Assembly (NCBI GenBank): GCA_015698045.1 | Contig: BLAL01000274.1 | Span: 682,001-746,000 of the forward strand | Origin: Rhizophagus clarus | Taxonomy: Eukaryota; Glomeromycota; Glomeromycetes; Glomerales; Glomeraceae | Direction of reading: 5' to 3' | Length of the DNA stretch: 64,000 bases | Shown here: positions 52,101 through 64,000 of the stretch, piece after piece | Layout of the letters: every line of letters begins with the position of its first letter | Numbering within the stretch: the first letter of the stretch is position 1 | Notes under the pieces: generated by a model | What the model saw: only the letters and a program-made list of their open reading frames with translations | What the model was told of the DNA's origin: nothing | Databases searched by the model: none | Position numbers and translations under genes: made by a program

Positions 52101-54782
52101 TATTGGTTTAATAGTAGCTGAGAGTAATACTATCGCACAAGAAGCTGCTTTATTAGTTGAAGTCGAATATGAAAAATTACCTCACATACTCACTATTGAA
52201 GAAGCTATTGAGCAAAATAGCTTTTTTAATATTGATAGGAATATTATTAAAGGAGATGTTGATGAAGCTTTTCAACATTCTGATCATGTGTTTGAAGGTG
52301 AAACTAGAATTGGCGGGCAAGGTAGTTTACTGAGAGATTATTATTTTCAATGCATTGGTTTTTTTTTTTTTAAAAAAAAAAAAAAGTAACGAGTTAGTTT
52401 ATTAATCTTGTCTTTGACTTTCCCTCGTTTTCATCATTTCAGAACACTTTTATTTAGAAACAAATGCATCACTCGTAATACCGAAAAGTGAAGATAATGA
52501 ATTTGAAATTCACGCTTCAACACAAAATCCAACAGAAACACAAATTGTTGGAGCATCGGTATTAGGTATCGCTGCAAATAAAATTGTATGTAAAGCAAAA
52601 AGGTTAGGAGGTGGTTTTGGTGGTAAAGAAACTCGCAGTATACCATTAACCTTAGCTTTAATGGTTGGAGCTTATCATCTGAAGCGTCCTATTAGATGTA
52701 TGTTAGATAGGGATGAAGACATAATTATTAGTGGACAACGTCATCCATTCCTTGGAAGATGGAAAGTTGGAGTTAACAATGATGGAAAGTTACAAGCGTT
52801 AGATTTAAGGGTAATTAAAATCATAGATAATCGGTATAAACTAAACCTAAACTAAACTCCTAACTTAAAAATATTTAGATATATAATAATGCAGGATGGT
52901 CCTCAGATTTATCATGTGCTGTATTGGAGAGAGCAATTACGCATTCAGATAATTGTTATTATATACCAAATATAAGAATAACCGGTAAAATGTGTAAAAC
53001 TAACATACATTCAAATACTGCTTTTCGTGGATTTGGTGGACCACAAGGAATGATGATCACCGAAAATATTATTAGTGAAGTCGCTGATAAATTAGGAGTT
53101 GATGCCGTTGAGCTTAGGGTGAGTTTGGTCTTAAAAACATCATAAATGTGAATTATGTTCATCATTGGTGTATTTGCATGATATATTATTGAGGCATTGA
53201 ACTAGTTATAAACAAATCTTCTCATACTATTAACAGGAAAAGAATTTTTATAGCGAGGGGCAATCAACTCATTTTAATATGACATTAAATGATTGGCATA
53301 TACCTTCATTGTATGAACAAGTTAAGATATCAAGCGAATATGTAAGAAGGCGTCAAGAGATTAATGAATTTAACGAAAAACATAAATGGAGAAAAAGAGG
53401 TTTAAGTTTAATACCAACAAAATTCGGTTTATCTTTTACTGCTTTACATTTAAATCAAGCTGGTGCTCTTGTACATATTTATACGGATGGAAGTGTACTT
53501 GTTAGTCATGGTAAGCTATAGAGGATACAGAGAAGTAAAAAGAGGAAGCAAAATGTGTGACTAAAAATAAAAAAAATTTTTGCTTAATCAATAGGTGGAG
53601 TTGAGATGGGACAAGGACTTCATACAAAAATTTTACAAGTTGCGGCCGAAGCTTTGGATGTTTCTTTGGACGATGGTGCGTATTTCATTAATAAATTTCA
53701 TGATTTAATTTTACTCTTTTTTAACCCCCCTCAAAATCCAAATTAAAAGTTCACCTAATGGAGACGGCTACAAACGTAGTTATAAATACATCAGCTACAG
53801 CAGCAAGTGTTAGTAGTGATATTAATGGATATGCTGTGTTAAATGCTTGTAAAGTTTTATCAGAAAGATTAAAACCATACCGAGAGAAAATGCCCGATAA
53901 AAGCTTTAAAGAGGTATATTAATTTAGTTTTCTATAACTTCACGGTATAAACAATCATTTAATTTTGCAGTTTTATCTTTAGATTGTTAAAGCAGCATAT
54001 TTTGATAGAGTAAATTTATCAGCAAATGGATTTTATAAGACACCAGATCTAGGACATAATTGGGATAAAAATGAAGGACAAATGTTCTTATACTTTACAA
54101 TGGGCGCAGCTTGTACAGAAGTTGAAATTGATGTTTTAACGGGGGATCATACAATATTAAGGACTGATCTAATAATGGATATTGGTAGAAGCTTGAATTA
54201 TGCTATTGATGTTGGACAAATTGAAGGCGCCTTTGTACAGGGAGTTGGTTGGTGTACAATTGAAGAAACTTTATTTTTACCTAACGGTCATATTTTTACT
54301 AAGGGGCCTGGAAATTATAAATTACCTGGGTTTAGGTGAGTGGATATTGACTTAAACTTCATGCCATGGGTACTGTATTTTAATGAAAATTATCTTGTTA
54401 ATTATTAATAGGGATATTCCTCAGGATTTCAGAGTTACAACTTATAGAGACGGCGAATATCCGAATTTGAAAACTATACATAGTAGTAAGGGTGTAGGTG
54501 AACCACCTTTGTTTTTGGGAAGTTCTGTATTTTTTGCTATTAGAGATGCCATTAAATTTGCAAGGTATGTTATAATTATTTTTTTCATTTAATGTTTTTG
54601 ACTTCTTTATTTAATAGGTTTACAATTATAAAATTAGAAAAGCGAATGGTAATAATGAAACCGTAGTGTTGAGGTCTCCTGCCACACCGGAAAGAATTCG
54701 TATGACTTGTATGGATGAAATTGTCATATCTAATATTGTTGAGCCAAAGAAAAATGAAAAAGGATGGGTTATTGATGTTTAA
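49141..54782 (+). CDS. XDH: Xanthine dehydrogenase (molybdo-flavoprotein), 20 exons
   Basis: Oxidises hypoxanthine to xanthine and urate with NAD+, in purine breakdown. About 20 short exons with GT-AG introns keep a full reading frame to TAA 54780. Domain order is complete. Plant-type 2Fe-2[11 protein letters not shown]. Second 2Fe-2[20 protein letters not shown] and [42 protein letters not shown], and [20 protein letters not shown]. Molybdopterin domain: [59 protein letters not shown] and [15 protein letters not shown]. The substrate Glu in GGKETR and Arg in AFRGFG, plus the catalytic Glu of GVGEPP, are present, which favours xanthine dehydrogenase over aldehyde oxidase. The last junction must use the ATTAG acceptor at about 54641 to keep the frame. 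Start chosen at the first ATG; an N-terminal extension of about 25 residues precedes the ferredoxin fold. Confidence 0.93.
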
Positions 54783-56439
54783 TTTGGATTCAATGTACAT
54801 AATGGGTAATGTCGTCAATTAGAAAGGTTTGCCAGATTAAGTTATTATGGATGAATGATAAAAACTTATTTTGATGTTAGAGGCATAATGTTAAATTATA
54901 ATATTGAATACAGTTAGTAATTTAAATTCTTGAAAATAAAGATTTTATTTATACAAAACATACTTTTGCTATTAATTTTCTTTATATTTGTTAGCATAGG
55001 TCAACAGTTATTGGTTTAAACAAATAAGAACTTCTCAAAGAATGCAAAATATAATCGATGACGCACTTTTGATTATGTGTTTATTCCTGTTTTTCTTTCC
55101 CTTTTTCCCTTTTTGTAGTAATAGTATATATATGCAAAAGGAAAAAATGTCACCGATATTTTGTAATATACTTGTATGCAATTTCATTCCCTACGAATGC
55201 CAGGGCATTTCCCATATTTTCACTTATTCAAGAGAATTCCTACTAATCTTACACACATATAAAATCATTCCATAGTCAACCTCGTATAATTAATTATTAA
55301 ATGCAACATTTACAATATAGTGGTTTAATTCTAATAAATATGATGATATTGTGTCAATCAATTTGTTTTTTTTTTTTTAACATATCGCCCAAGACGATGA
55401 CTCTCCATCATGCAGATGATTGAGACGTGCTTTGGATATTAAGGTAGAACGTGTACAAGACAACACTTTTCTGATGGGGTTTCAGTTGTCCACTTCGAGG
55501 GCACCGACCCAGCTCAATTTTCCATGTCTATTCATTGGTAATTGGGCATCTGAGTGACAAAATATGAATTTTATTGAACGATCTGAATAATTCAGTAATC
55601 CGATTATCTCTCGAGCATGTAATGTTTATTGACGCAATTCTGCAATTAGTTGTATTTTCATTTTTCTCGACCAAAGAGTTGATTTTTCATAATACAGTAT
55701 TTATCACTGTCGCTTCGTTCCAAAGAATACACACAACACCCTACGTCATAATTGAATTTGAGTGGGTTTGTACATGTATATCTTCTTTCCTGCAGGACCG
55801 AAGGAAGTGTGTTTTCTCATTCGAGATTTTTTTTTTGTTCTTTCACACCTAAGCATGCTCGTGACTTTTTGTCTCATGTGATAATGATTTGAACAATGTA
55901 ATAGGTGCAACTTTGATCCAGAGATCTATTACTATTTGTTGAAAGGTGTAGTGTAGGCTGAAGAAAGGTTCTATTAACCTGTTATAAGTTGGTGTATTTG
56001 TTATCTCTATAAGGTGACCTGAATTGTTAAGCCTGGGTATGTTTGGTTGAGGATAAATTGTAGACTACCAAAGCCAAAAATACGAATATATAAAAATAAT
56101 TTATTCAAATACTATTTATTACATATATTATTAATACGTGTAAAGATAACTCTGAACACCTATAAAATAAGTTGTTATCAATTAAAAACAGAGTATTATC
56201 TAACCTTTATGAAAAAAAAGACTGAAATAAGTGTACTATCTAGTGTGTGCAAATTTTGAAAAAAGAAAATGCTTATTTGTATTATTTCAATGAGATAATG
56301 CTAAAAAGGCAAAAAGGTATCTTAATCATTAGATCGTATATGTTATATACTGTTTTGTAATGATTTCCCTTTCCTCTTAATAGATTTTCATTCGTCATTT
56401 ATAAAAACATTCTATTTAACAAAATGCTGTATAAGTAGT
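54783..56439. other. Long intergenic, no gene seen
   Basis: 1.66 kb between XDH and the minus-strand NC2-alpha gene. AATAAA near 54938 is a likely XDH polyadenylation signal. The stretch 55380-55860 is less AT-rich (CCAAGACGATGACTCTCCAT, GGGCACCGACCCAGCTC) and could hold a non-coding RNA or gene relic, but its frames show no recognised domain. Confidence 0.45.
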
Positions 56440-57271
56440 CTAAACATTCGTATCATTAGCCTCTTTCCGCTTCCTGGTACTATTAGGATAAATTCGCATT
56501 AGCAACAATAAATTCAAATTTTTAACGTAACTATTAAACATTACTGACCTCCGCCTTGTTTTCGGTGGATTTGTTGATGTTGATGTTGATGTAATTGTGC
56601 CTTCATATTCTTCTTCTGCATTTCTGTTGTAATAAACCATTTTTTTTTCAATCATTTTATTTAATTATTTAAATTAATGCACATCACTTACCTTTTTCGA
56701 CCCCTTCTCTTTTTTATTTGTACAGGCGCCGATGGTTCCGCTTCGTCTCCACTCAGAACGCCTTCTATATTACTATTAATAATACCAGTCGTCGCGGTAG
56801 AAGAGGAAGCTTCTATATCACCAGTTTCTACGGGATCCGGTATATTAGCGACAACATCTTTCAGAAAATCGAATTGTTCTGTCGTCATAATAGTCTTCTT
56901 TCTGTATAAATTCCAAATAAATAAAATAAATAGATCGGAAAGCGTGCATAAATAAATTAACCAAGACATATATGAATACATTAAATTGTAAAATAAAAAA
57001 TCTCACTTACAAGTGCGAAACCGACATCCGTTTTGCGTTCCTGGCTCTCGTTTCTTGACATGCATGATCTATTAGTGACTGCATAAACAATTCCAATGCT
57101 TTCGCTATACATGATTTTATTGTGTTAAAAGAAAAAAAAGATTATAATTAGTACTCTAAAACCCTTAAATAGAACAAAAATTTACAACTCACAGATTAAG
57201 ACGGGTGTGGCTTGAGCAACTTTCCCCACGTCTTCGTCCATTTGCATGATCTTCTTAATCCGGGCCTTCAT
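56440..57271 (-). CDS. DRAP1: Negative cofactor 2 alpha (DRAP1/Bur6), histone-fold transcription repressor
   Basis: Five exons on the minus strand: 57271-57193, 57104-57011, 56901-56692, 56623-56549 and 56479-56440, giving 165 residues in consistent phase. NC2-alpha pairs with NC2-beta (Dr1) through a histone fold and blocks TFIIA/TFIIB binding to TBP on promoters. The N-terminal fold reads [58 protein letters not shown] and [19 protein letters not shown], the complete alpha1-loop-alpha2-loop-alpha3 layout. The C-terminus has an acidic Ser/Thr part and a basic end ([21 protein letters not shown]), likely nuclear targeting. An upstream coding exon is possible because relatives have FPVARIKK; here ATG 57271 gives MKARIKK. 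Confidence 0.88.
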
Positions 57272-57619
57272 GAAAGTAGTAAAAGTGAGAAGAAATGTAA
57301 AAGAAATATTTTAAGACTTGATCCACAAAAAAAAAAAGAATTCAACAAAATACTTGCCACTGGAAATTTTGTTTTGTATTTTTTTCTCATCATGGGTTTA
57401 AACAAATATTATCTGAGAGAAAATTTTATATTGAAGAAAATTTTAATTTTGAATATTTGACTGATCGCAATGAAACTAAAATATTGAAATGTTGTAAAAC
57501 TATTTATTACTGTCATCATCTCACATGATAAATATTATGTCATAGATTATTTTCAATTTAACCCAAATAATTTGTTTTTTTATATAACAACAATTTCACG
57601 ACTTTGGCTTATTAAAAGA
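57272..57619. promoter_or_regulatory. Divergent promoter of NC2-alpha and the aldo/keto reductase
   Basis: 348 bp shared by two divergent genes. AT-rich with an AAAAAAAAAAAG run at 57330 and TATATAAC at 57580. No coding evidence; the plus frame over the NC2-alpha exon is its shadow. Confidence 0.5.
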
Positions 57620-58876
57620 ATGGCTGAATCAGCCAAACTAACGCTTTCTTCTACAGCTACTCTTAATGATGGTCGCAAAATTCCTTTAATAGGCATGTAT
57701 CGAATTCACCATTTGATAATTTGTTTACGCAGCAACTAATTTTAAAAGTTATAAATAGGATTGGGTGTGTATCAAGCACCTACAGGTATCACTACTCAGA
57801 ATGCCGTTACTTGGGCCCTAGAGGTACAAATCCCTAATATATTATTACAAATTTTGACAAGTTCAATTTAATTACATTATTATAGGCTGGATACAGGCAT
57901 GTTGATACCGCGGCTTTATACGAAAATGAAGCTGATGTAGGAATTGCTATTAACAAAAGGTTTCCTATTAATTAAACATTCTCCTTTCAATCTAATATTT
58001 TTCGTTTACTCATAAGTCATTGTCTAATTTAATAGTGGAATTCCACGAGAAGAAATATGGATTACGACAAAAATCTGGAATTCGGATCAAGGATATGAAA
58101 AAACATTAAAAGCAGCTGAAGAGTCTCTAAAAAAACTACAATCAGAATATATTGATTTATTGATTTTACATTCGCCATTACCAGGTTCTCAATTACGTAA
58201 AGAAAGTTATGATGCTTTACAACAATTGGTTAGAGCGGGTAAAGTTAAGAGTATTGGCGTTTCGAATTATGGCGTTAAACATTTAAAAGAATTGCTAGAG
58301 CAGAAACCGGAGATCAAGCCTGCCATTAATCAAGTTGAGGTAATTTTAACCTAATTAACTTACATTTTATTTTTGAAATATTAATTGTGAAGTTCTTTAG
58401 ATTCATCCTTGGTTGACGAGAAATGATATCGCGACGTTTTGTTCTCAAAATGACATTGTTGTAGAAGCTTATTCTCCACTTGCCAAGGGAAAAAAATTAG
58501 ATGATCCTACTTTGGTCAAAATATCCGAAAAGTATAATAAGTCTTCTGCTCAGGTTTTGATTCGTTGGGTAAATATTCAACTGATATTCAACCAAAATGG
58601 TAATATGTAGTTGTATATTAATTATTTCTTTCACAATTAAAGGGACTTCAACATGGATATGTTACTTTACCAAAAAGTGTTGATAAAAATCGTATAGTTC
58701 AAAACGTTGATGTATTTGATTTTGAAATTGGAGAAGAGGATATGAAGTCCCTCGATAGTTTAGATGAATATTTAACTACAGGTAAGGTGATCATGTTGTT
58801 AGAATACAATATAATTTCTTTGTTAAGTAAAATTTTGTTTGTTTTTTCAGGTTGGGACCCCACTACCTGTGAATAG
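57620..58876 (+). CDS. Aldo/keto reductase (AKR3/Gcy1-Ypr1 type)
   Basis: About seven exons from ATG 57620 ([20 protein letters not shown]) to TAG 58874. The family reduces aldehydes and ketones with NADPH in the cytosol. The catalytic tetrad is visible: Asp and Tyr in [15 protein letters not shown], Lys in [11 protein letters not shown] and His in [11 protein letters not shown]. Cofactor-site motifs [39 protein letters not shown] and [15 protein letters not shown] follow. The first intron appears to begin GC (GCATGT at 57693) and end TAG at 57758, because only this join gives the family's PLIGLGVYQ; a GC-AG intron is unusual but known. Substrate cannot be named. The protein is about 280 residues, the normal length, ending WDPTTCE. 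Confidence 0.88.
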
Positions 58877-60546
58877 CTAGCTTTCTTATATTGAGTGCTC
58901 TTGCATTAGAAAAGGAGGAAGATGTCAAAAATCTTTACTGAGTCCTAGTAGTTTTACCCTTTTTACTGAAAAGAGCCCAGTGTAAATTAAAATAAATAAT
59001 GTGGGAATGGAAAGTTATGAATTAAAAATATATTTTTATTCTTTAAAAGGTTGGACATAAACAAAAACGCATCGGAGTAGGAAAAACTAACTCAAAATTA
59101 ATCGTATTAGAAGAAAAAGAATCCAAAATGTATGCATTCGCTATTTACTCGTAACTTTGCACACACCCTCTATTTGCATATGGTCCCAAAAAGGCAAAGA
59201 GGTGTACTTATAAATAGTTTACTGTATTGAACAGTCACCCAAAGGAAATGAATTAGTAGCTTTTGTTCTTTTTCTCATTGGTTTTCTTTTGATAAAGTTT
59301 AATAGAACAACCACAATGTCAGTTAATTCCGCATAATTTCCCACAAGATTAAGAGATACTGCCAAGGTCTGATATTATATCAACTTTAATATACTGTAAA
59401 ATTAATGTTCGATTGCGAAATTTAGATCATTTAATTTTTTATTGCGTTACACTGCTCAAGATACAATGATATTCCTTGAGAATATAATATTGCATTCGTG
59501 ATAAATATAATCAAATTAAAATGAAAAAATCTCGAAGTCTTGAGAAACGTGCAATTTACACAAAAGTTATCTTTGAAGTTCAGCAGAGGATGATAATACT
59601 TTGAAGCTATAATTTGATAATACACAATACAAATTGTGGTAATTTAAGAAGATAATAATTTTTAAGTAAACTTACGATTAATTTCAATATAGAGTTACTG
59701 AGTGAGTACATCAAGATAAATTTTGCGATGATTATCGTGAATTGCTCTTTTTTTTAACGAAAGTTAGGGAAATGACATCGATCGAAAAAAGATGAATATC
59801 ATTTTATTGTTATTTTTTATATTGTTATAAAAAATGGGTAATGTATATCTATCTATTGGAATACCAATTATACTATTGAATAATTGAAGTAAACAAAAGA
59901 ACAAAGTTATGTCTTTCTATCTAAATACTTTGAAAATTATCTCAAAAAGGATGTGGAAAGAGGTAGTGGTACGTATTATCATCAAATATTTATCACTTAA
60001 GAAGCATACTTTTTTGTAAACCATCCCTTTTTGGCTTATTTATGTAGTCGGCTCTAACGTAACAAAGATGGAAGTTGCAAGAATAGGGTGGTTGGATTTC
60101 TTTCAGTAGGAAGATCGACATTGATGTTCAAATTTAACGGATACATTTTCAGCAATTACCTGGTATAATAGAGCTAAAGATGGATCTTTTTTGTTATAGA
60201 CGTATTGAAACGCTTATGGAAAGAAAAGATGGTATTAATATGACTAATGAAGTACCCAGAGATCAAGAATTTTATAAAATTCCACATGCAGTTCCTGTTT
60301 ATCTTAATTTAGTTAGAATGTAAGTAATAAAATATTACATTTCTTTAGTTTATTCACGTCTTTCTCACTTTAAACGGGTCAATTACCAGATTATAATGCA
60401 CCAATTGTATTAAGACAAAATCAACGCACAGTTGAGGATTTCGTAACGGTACTCATAAAGGATTGTTAAATGATAGAAATTTAAAGAAACTTTATTATTA
60501 TTTATTTACTTTGTTCATTTAATATAAATTTATTTTAGCCAATATA
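58877..60546. other. Intergenic with gene relics and a pogo-MITE remnant
   Basis: No complete gene. At about 59150-59230 the sequence GGTCCCAAAAAGGCAAAGAGG then TGTACTTATAAATAGT matches the right part of the 204-bp MITE, badly decayed. Around 60180-60322 an isolated frame (RRIETLMERKDGINMTNEVP then HAVPVYLNLVRM) looks like one exon of a lost gene; I do not recognise it. The rest is AT-rich. Confidence 0.45.
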
Positions 60547-62243
60547 TCAGTTTACTATTTCTTTTTCTTTATGTTTACTGTTATTATTTAATTTCTTTAA
60601 TACAGAAAATGGTTGTTCAAAAGCATCTTGTATTTTCTTTACCTAAAATAAATACAAAATAATTAATGATGATCCTTTTGTTTTTTATTGTCCCAAACAT
60701 ATATCACCTTTTGTTCGCCAATTCCTGGACAGATTGACATATCTTCCGGTGTGGCTTCCATAATATTTTTTAAGGACTATAGATAAAAGTATTTGGAGAT
60801 ACAATTTAATATACGCTCGTTAATAGTATATAATTAACAATTATACATACTCCAAATGTAGATGCGAGAGTAACTACGTCTGTCTTGTTAACAAATCTAA
60901 TCTGTGTCATACAATGTGTCAACTATCAAATGAAATAAATAAAATAGAGAAATTTAATTTTAGTAAATTAGTTAATTATAACTTTTGAGTTTGAATAAGC
61001 TTACTTTTGATAAATAATCATTTTCTACTTTTTCCATAATCAAATCAGGATGTTTATGTTCAAAGACTTTATAAGTTTCTAAATATCTGCCAGCTTCTTC
61101 TGAACTGTAAACAAAAATTTTTATTCTTATATCTTTACATTTAAAGAAAATAAATCAAATTAAATTACCTCCAAGATAGTATCATTGTAAAATTATTTAT
61201 AACACATATCTTTGTAAGTTCTCTTATAGAATCTTTATGACTATCCTGTTAAAACAGGAAAACATGAAAGATTAGAAAAAATGGTTAATCTTAATAGGCA
61301 AATTATTAGACAAATCCTTACTGTATCGACAAGAACTAACAATATTCTTAATACATATGAATGTACCAATTTATCCATTCTATTATAAATATATTCAGGA
61401 TGAAGTCGATGATATCTAAGACTTAAGTGAATTTTAAAATTGCTTAAATTCATTCAATTGTGAAGCGTTAAATCAAAGGACTTTTATAATTTTTTATGTA
61501 CCTCAAGAATAAAGCACAAGTTGTTTGACCTACTACATAATCAGGAACAATGTCACCAAACTCCCAAGGTACATTACGTATAAATTGTAATATAGGATTT
61601 CCTTTCTGTAAAAGAGAAGAATACGCATAATAATCAGAATTAACTCTTAAAGGTAACTAAAAAAAACATCTTTCTTGGATATAAATACTTGACATCCGTT
61701 AACAATAATTGAATTAGTAGAATATCCAACACGTTTATTAACACTTGTCAAAGACTTATTTGTATTGATCAATGATCCTTTATCTAAAACTTCTCTTGAA
61801 CATTTTAAAATATGATCAAATCTTATCGGACCTAGCATTTGACCTCCGAACCATCTTGTAACTACTACTACTACATTTTTTGCATCTAATGTTTTCAATA
61901 ATGTTAATACACGATTTCCTGCATAAGTTTCTCCATCGTCATGATATTCTTCTATGATAATTCCGTCAGAAAGATGTATACGATAGGCTAATATATTATG
62001 CGTTGCACCCTTTTCAGTTGCTTGTACTTCTCTCCAAAATGATTCTGCCTCTTCTTTACTTAAAACTTTTTTCGCATGTGCTACAAATTTACTTTTCCGA
62101 TCTATTATACTAGAACTGTGAAATACAGTTAGTGACGTATCATTATTTGTTTCAGCATTAGTTTCTTGTTGATCTGAAGTTGTTGTAGCAGATTCCTCGT
62201 TAATTTGCATTTCGTGTTCTGACATGATATGAGTTCTTGACAA
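60547..62243 (-). CDS. ERCC1: Impact (UPF0029) domain fused to ERCC1/Rad10 DNA-repair protein
   Basis: Eight exons on the minus strand (62243-61689, 61605-61502, 61421-61322, 61245-61169, 61104-61005, 60922-60851, 60776-60708, 60642-60547) join to 390 residues, all phases consistent. Residues about 40-145 are an Impact N-terminal domain: [70 protein letters not shown]. The same exon ends with [11 protein letters not shown], the start of the ERCC1 core, continued by [70 protein letters not shown], then tandem helix-hairpin-helix ([16 protein letters not shown]). ERCC1 partners XPF in nucleotide-excision repair; Impact/YIH1 modulates GCN2. The shared exon makes the fusion real at gene level. 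Confidence 0.88.
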
Positions 62244-62372
62244 TCTGATAGGCCAAATTAAGAGATCATCAGATAATGGAAAAATCTTTAAAATCGGATT
62301 TTTGCACCGTTAATTTTTTCACCGGAAATATTATTCTTCTTCTTATATTTGTTTACTGGAAAGTGAGGAAAA
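62244..62372. promoter_or_regulatory. Compact divergent promoter of the ERCC1 fusion and PA2G4
   Basis: Only 129 bp separate the two start codons, so the genes must share a bidirectional promoter. It contains inverted GATTTT/AAAATC words (AAAAATCTTTAAAATCGGAT at 62279). Confidence 0.55.
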
Positions 62373-63984
62373 ATGACGGATAAAAATTCAGAAGATAATG
62401 AAGTAATAACCATTGAAAGCGATGATGTTGTTAATAAATATAAAATGGCGGCTGAAGTTTCGAATTGTGCGTGTTTTATATAAATAATAATGTGAATTAT
62501 TTATTTACACCGAAAGACAATACTTTTTCTAAAATATATCAGAAAATAATGAGAATACGAGTGAGAATATTTAATAAACCTTTTTCAAATATTTTAGGTG
62601 TACTCAAAAAGGTAGTTGAATCTGCTGTGGATGGAGCGAAAATTATTGACCTTTGTGCAAAAGGTGATAATTTAATTGAAGAGAATGTAAAATACCTCTT
62701 TACAAAAGCAAAAAATATCACCAAAGGTAACTAAATGTTTAGATTTTAAATTATATACATTTTTTTTTTTTTTGTTAAATTTCTTTCCGATTTGTTTAGG
62801 TATTGCATTTCCAACTTGTGTATCGGTGAATCATATCATTTGTCATTTTTCTCCATTACCATCTGATACTGATAGTTCAGAAATCTTAAAGAATGGAGAT
62901 GTGGTAAAAATTCAGTTGGGAACACAAATCGACGGATTTGCAGCAATTGTAGCTACTACAATTGTCGTTGGAGCATCCAAAGAGAATCCTGTTAAAGGGC
63001 GCATAGCAGATTTATTGACAGCCGCTCATTTAGCTTCTGGAGCCGCCTTGAGACTGATAAAGCCTGGTTTGGACAATATGAAAGTTACTGACACAATACA
63101 AAAAATTGCTAAAGCTTTTGATACGAATTCTGTGGAAGGTGTGAATATAATGTAGAGATTTTCTCTTTAGAAAAACTTTAAACGTAAAATTTATTTTATT
63201 ATAGGTATGTTATCGTATCAACAAGAAAAAAATAATATTGAAGGTAAAAAACAGATCATTCTCAATCCGAATGAAAATCAGAAAATTGACAAAGTAGAAT
63301 TTGGCGAGAACGAAGTATATGGTGTTGATATATTGGTCTCCACAGGCGAAGGAAAGGTACGTTATATTATTGAAAATTGTTTTCCATAAATCATGTCCCT
63401 TTAACTTTTTCTTAATTTCTATAGCCTAAACCAACAACTAAACGTGTTACGGTATATAAAAAAACCGATATAACTTATTTATTGAAATTGAAAACTTCTC
63501 GTCTTGTATATAATGAGATTAGTCAAACATTTGGAAGTTTTCCGTTTCCTTTAAGAGCTCTGAGTGATGAAAAAAAAGCCAAAATGGGCATAATCGAATG
63601 TACTAATCATTCGTTAGTAGCTCCGTATGAAGTTTATCAAGAAAAAGAAGGTAAATGAGAATTTTCTTTTATTGGTTATTTTAAAGTGTTTATTAAAAAT
63701 TTTCACGCTTTATAGGAGAATTCGTTGCACAATTCTTTAATACAATTTTATTAACTAAAAATGGAACAAGTATAATCACTGATACCTTGTATGATCCCGA
63801 AATAATTCAAAGTGATAAAAAATTGGAAGATGAGGAAATTTTGCAATTACTATCTACTAGTGTTGGCAAACCGAAGAAAAAGAAGAAAAAGAAAACAAAT
63901 GCTACTTCAACTGCCGTTGGAAGTAATGATACTACAAAAGAAGAAGTTGGATCAACTGAGGTATCAGCTGAAGCAAGTGGGTAA
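62373..63984 (+). CDS. PA2G4: Proliferation-associated protein 2G4 / EBP1 homologue (methionine aminopeptidase-like fold)
   Basis: Six exons (62373-62466, 62598-62726, 62800-63138, 63205-63356, 63425-63650, 63716-63984) give 402 residues, close to the 394 of animal EBP1. The protein binds ribosomes and rRNA and has a pita-bread fold without peptidase activity. Motifs: YKMAAEVSNCVLKKVVESAV; DLCAKGDNLIEENV; KGIAFPTCVSVNHIICHFSP; LKNGDVVKIQLGTQIDGFAA; VDILVSTGEGKPKP; VYKKTDITYLLKLKTSR; FPFPLRALSDEKKAKMGIIE and the Lys-rich tail KPKKKKKKKTNATS. The metal ligands of true aminopeptidases are not preserved (IQLGTQIDG in place of a D-x-G-x10-D pattern), as usual for this family. The Lys-rich C-terminus, important for RNA binding in relatives, is present. 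Confidence 0.92.
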
Positions 63985-64000
63985 AGGATTTTTTTTTCGT

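Noticed and set aside
57212-57460. 82-codon plus frame
   Set aside because: It overlaps the first exon of NC2-alpha on the opposite strand and has no recognisable motif.

Overview
The window looks like a piece of a very AT-rich, intron-dense, transposon-loaded fungal genome. The best fit is an arbuscular mycorrhizal fungus (Glomeromycotina, Rhizophagus/Gigaspora type). This is inference: the Gag-like, integrase and antisense ORFs, the Tnp2-type transposase and the expanded zinc-ribbon/RING families resemble repeats I associate with that lineage, and the housekeeping genes have 4-20 short GT-AG introns. No database search was possible.

Layout. 1-6.3 kb: a Polinton-type DNA polymerase B fragment, then one full and one broken member of an uncharacterised multi-exon family (zinc ribbon or RING plus a possible nuclease-like domain). 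6.5-17.3 kb: a decayed retroelement-like region with sense coiled-coil, Gag, protease-like, coiled-coil/membrane and integrase frames, and antisense helix-turn-helix and zinc-finger frames. Two CACTA-like DNA transposons have landed in it, each with a 3-bp target duplication: a 2.39-kb non-autonomous one (9458-11845) inside gag, and a 9.66-kb one (17330-26987) inside the antisense zinc-finger ORF. The larger carries a Tnp2-like transposase (one stop codon) and a spliced SR-rich accessory protein. 27.3-35.8 kb: a small Cys-rich ORF split by a 5-kb hAT element with an apparently intact five-exon transposase, then a 2.3-kb non-autonomous hAT with a perfect 8-bp duplication. 36-40 kb: tandem repeats, a 1.6-kb pyrimidine tract, a solo CACTA-like end and a pogo-type MITE. 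40.6-64 kb: the conserved part, with tRNA-Arg(ACG), RMI1, an aromatic amino-acid decarboxylase, a four-module Cys-rich protein, xanthine dehydrogenase, NC2-alpha, an aldo/keto reductase, an Impact-ERCC1 fusion and PA2G4/EBP1.

Most unusual observation. Five tandem arrays of unrelated sequence (9.9-11.4, 30.6-31.2, 31.4-31.9, 33.8-35.0 and 36.3-37.6 kb), four inside DNA transposons and one next to a CACTA-like relic, share one architecture. Each unit has a 30-55-nt exon-like block ending at a GTAAGT-like donor, then a short spacer which in four of the arrays holds a hairpin with a CTAAY/TACTAAC branch-point-like motif in or at its loop, then a T-tract ending in TAG. Stem sequences differ between units while pairing is often kept. 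This looks like a recurrent class of transposon-borne tandem mini-intron arrays.

How the genes work together. RMI1 and ERCC1 act in genome stability, NC2-alpha in Pol II repression, PA2G4 in growth/ribosome biology, and XDH, the decarboxylase and the aldo/keto reductase in metabolism. They form no operon or cluster. NC2-alpha/aldo-keto reductase and Impact-ERCC1/PA2G4 are divergent pairs with short shared promoters.
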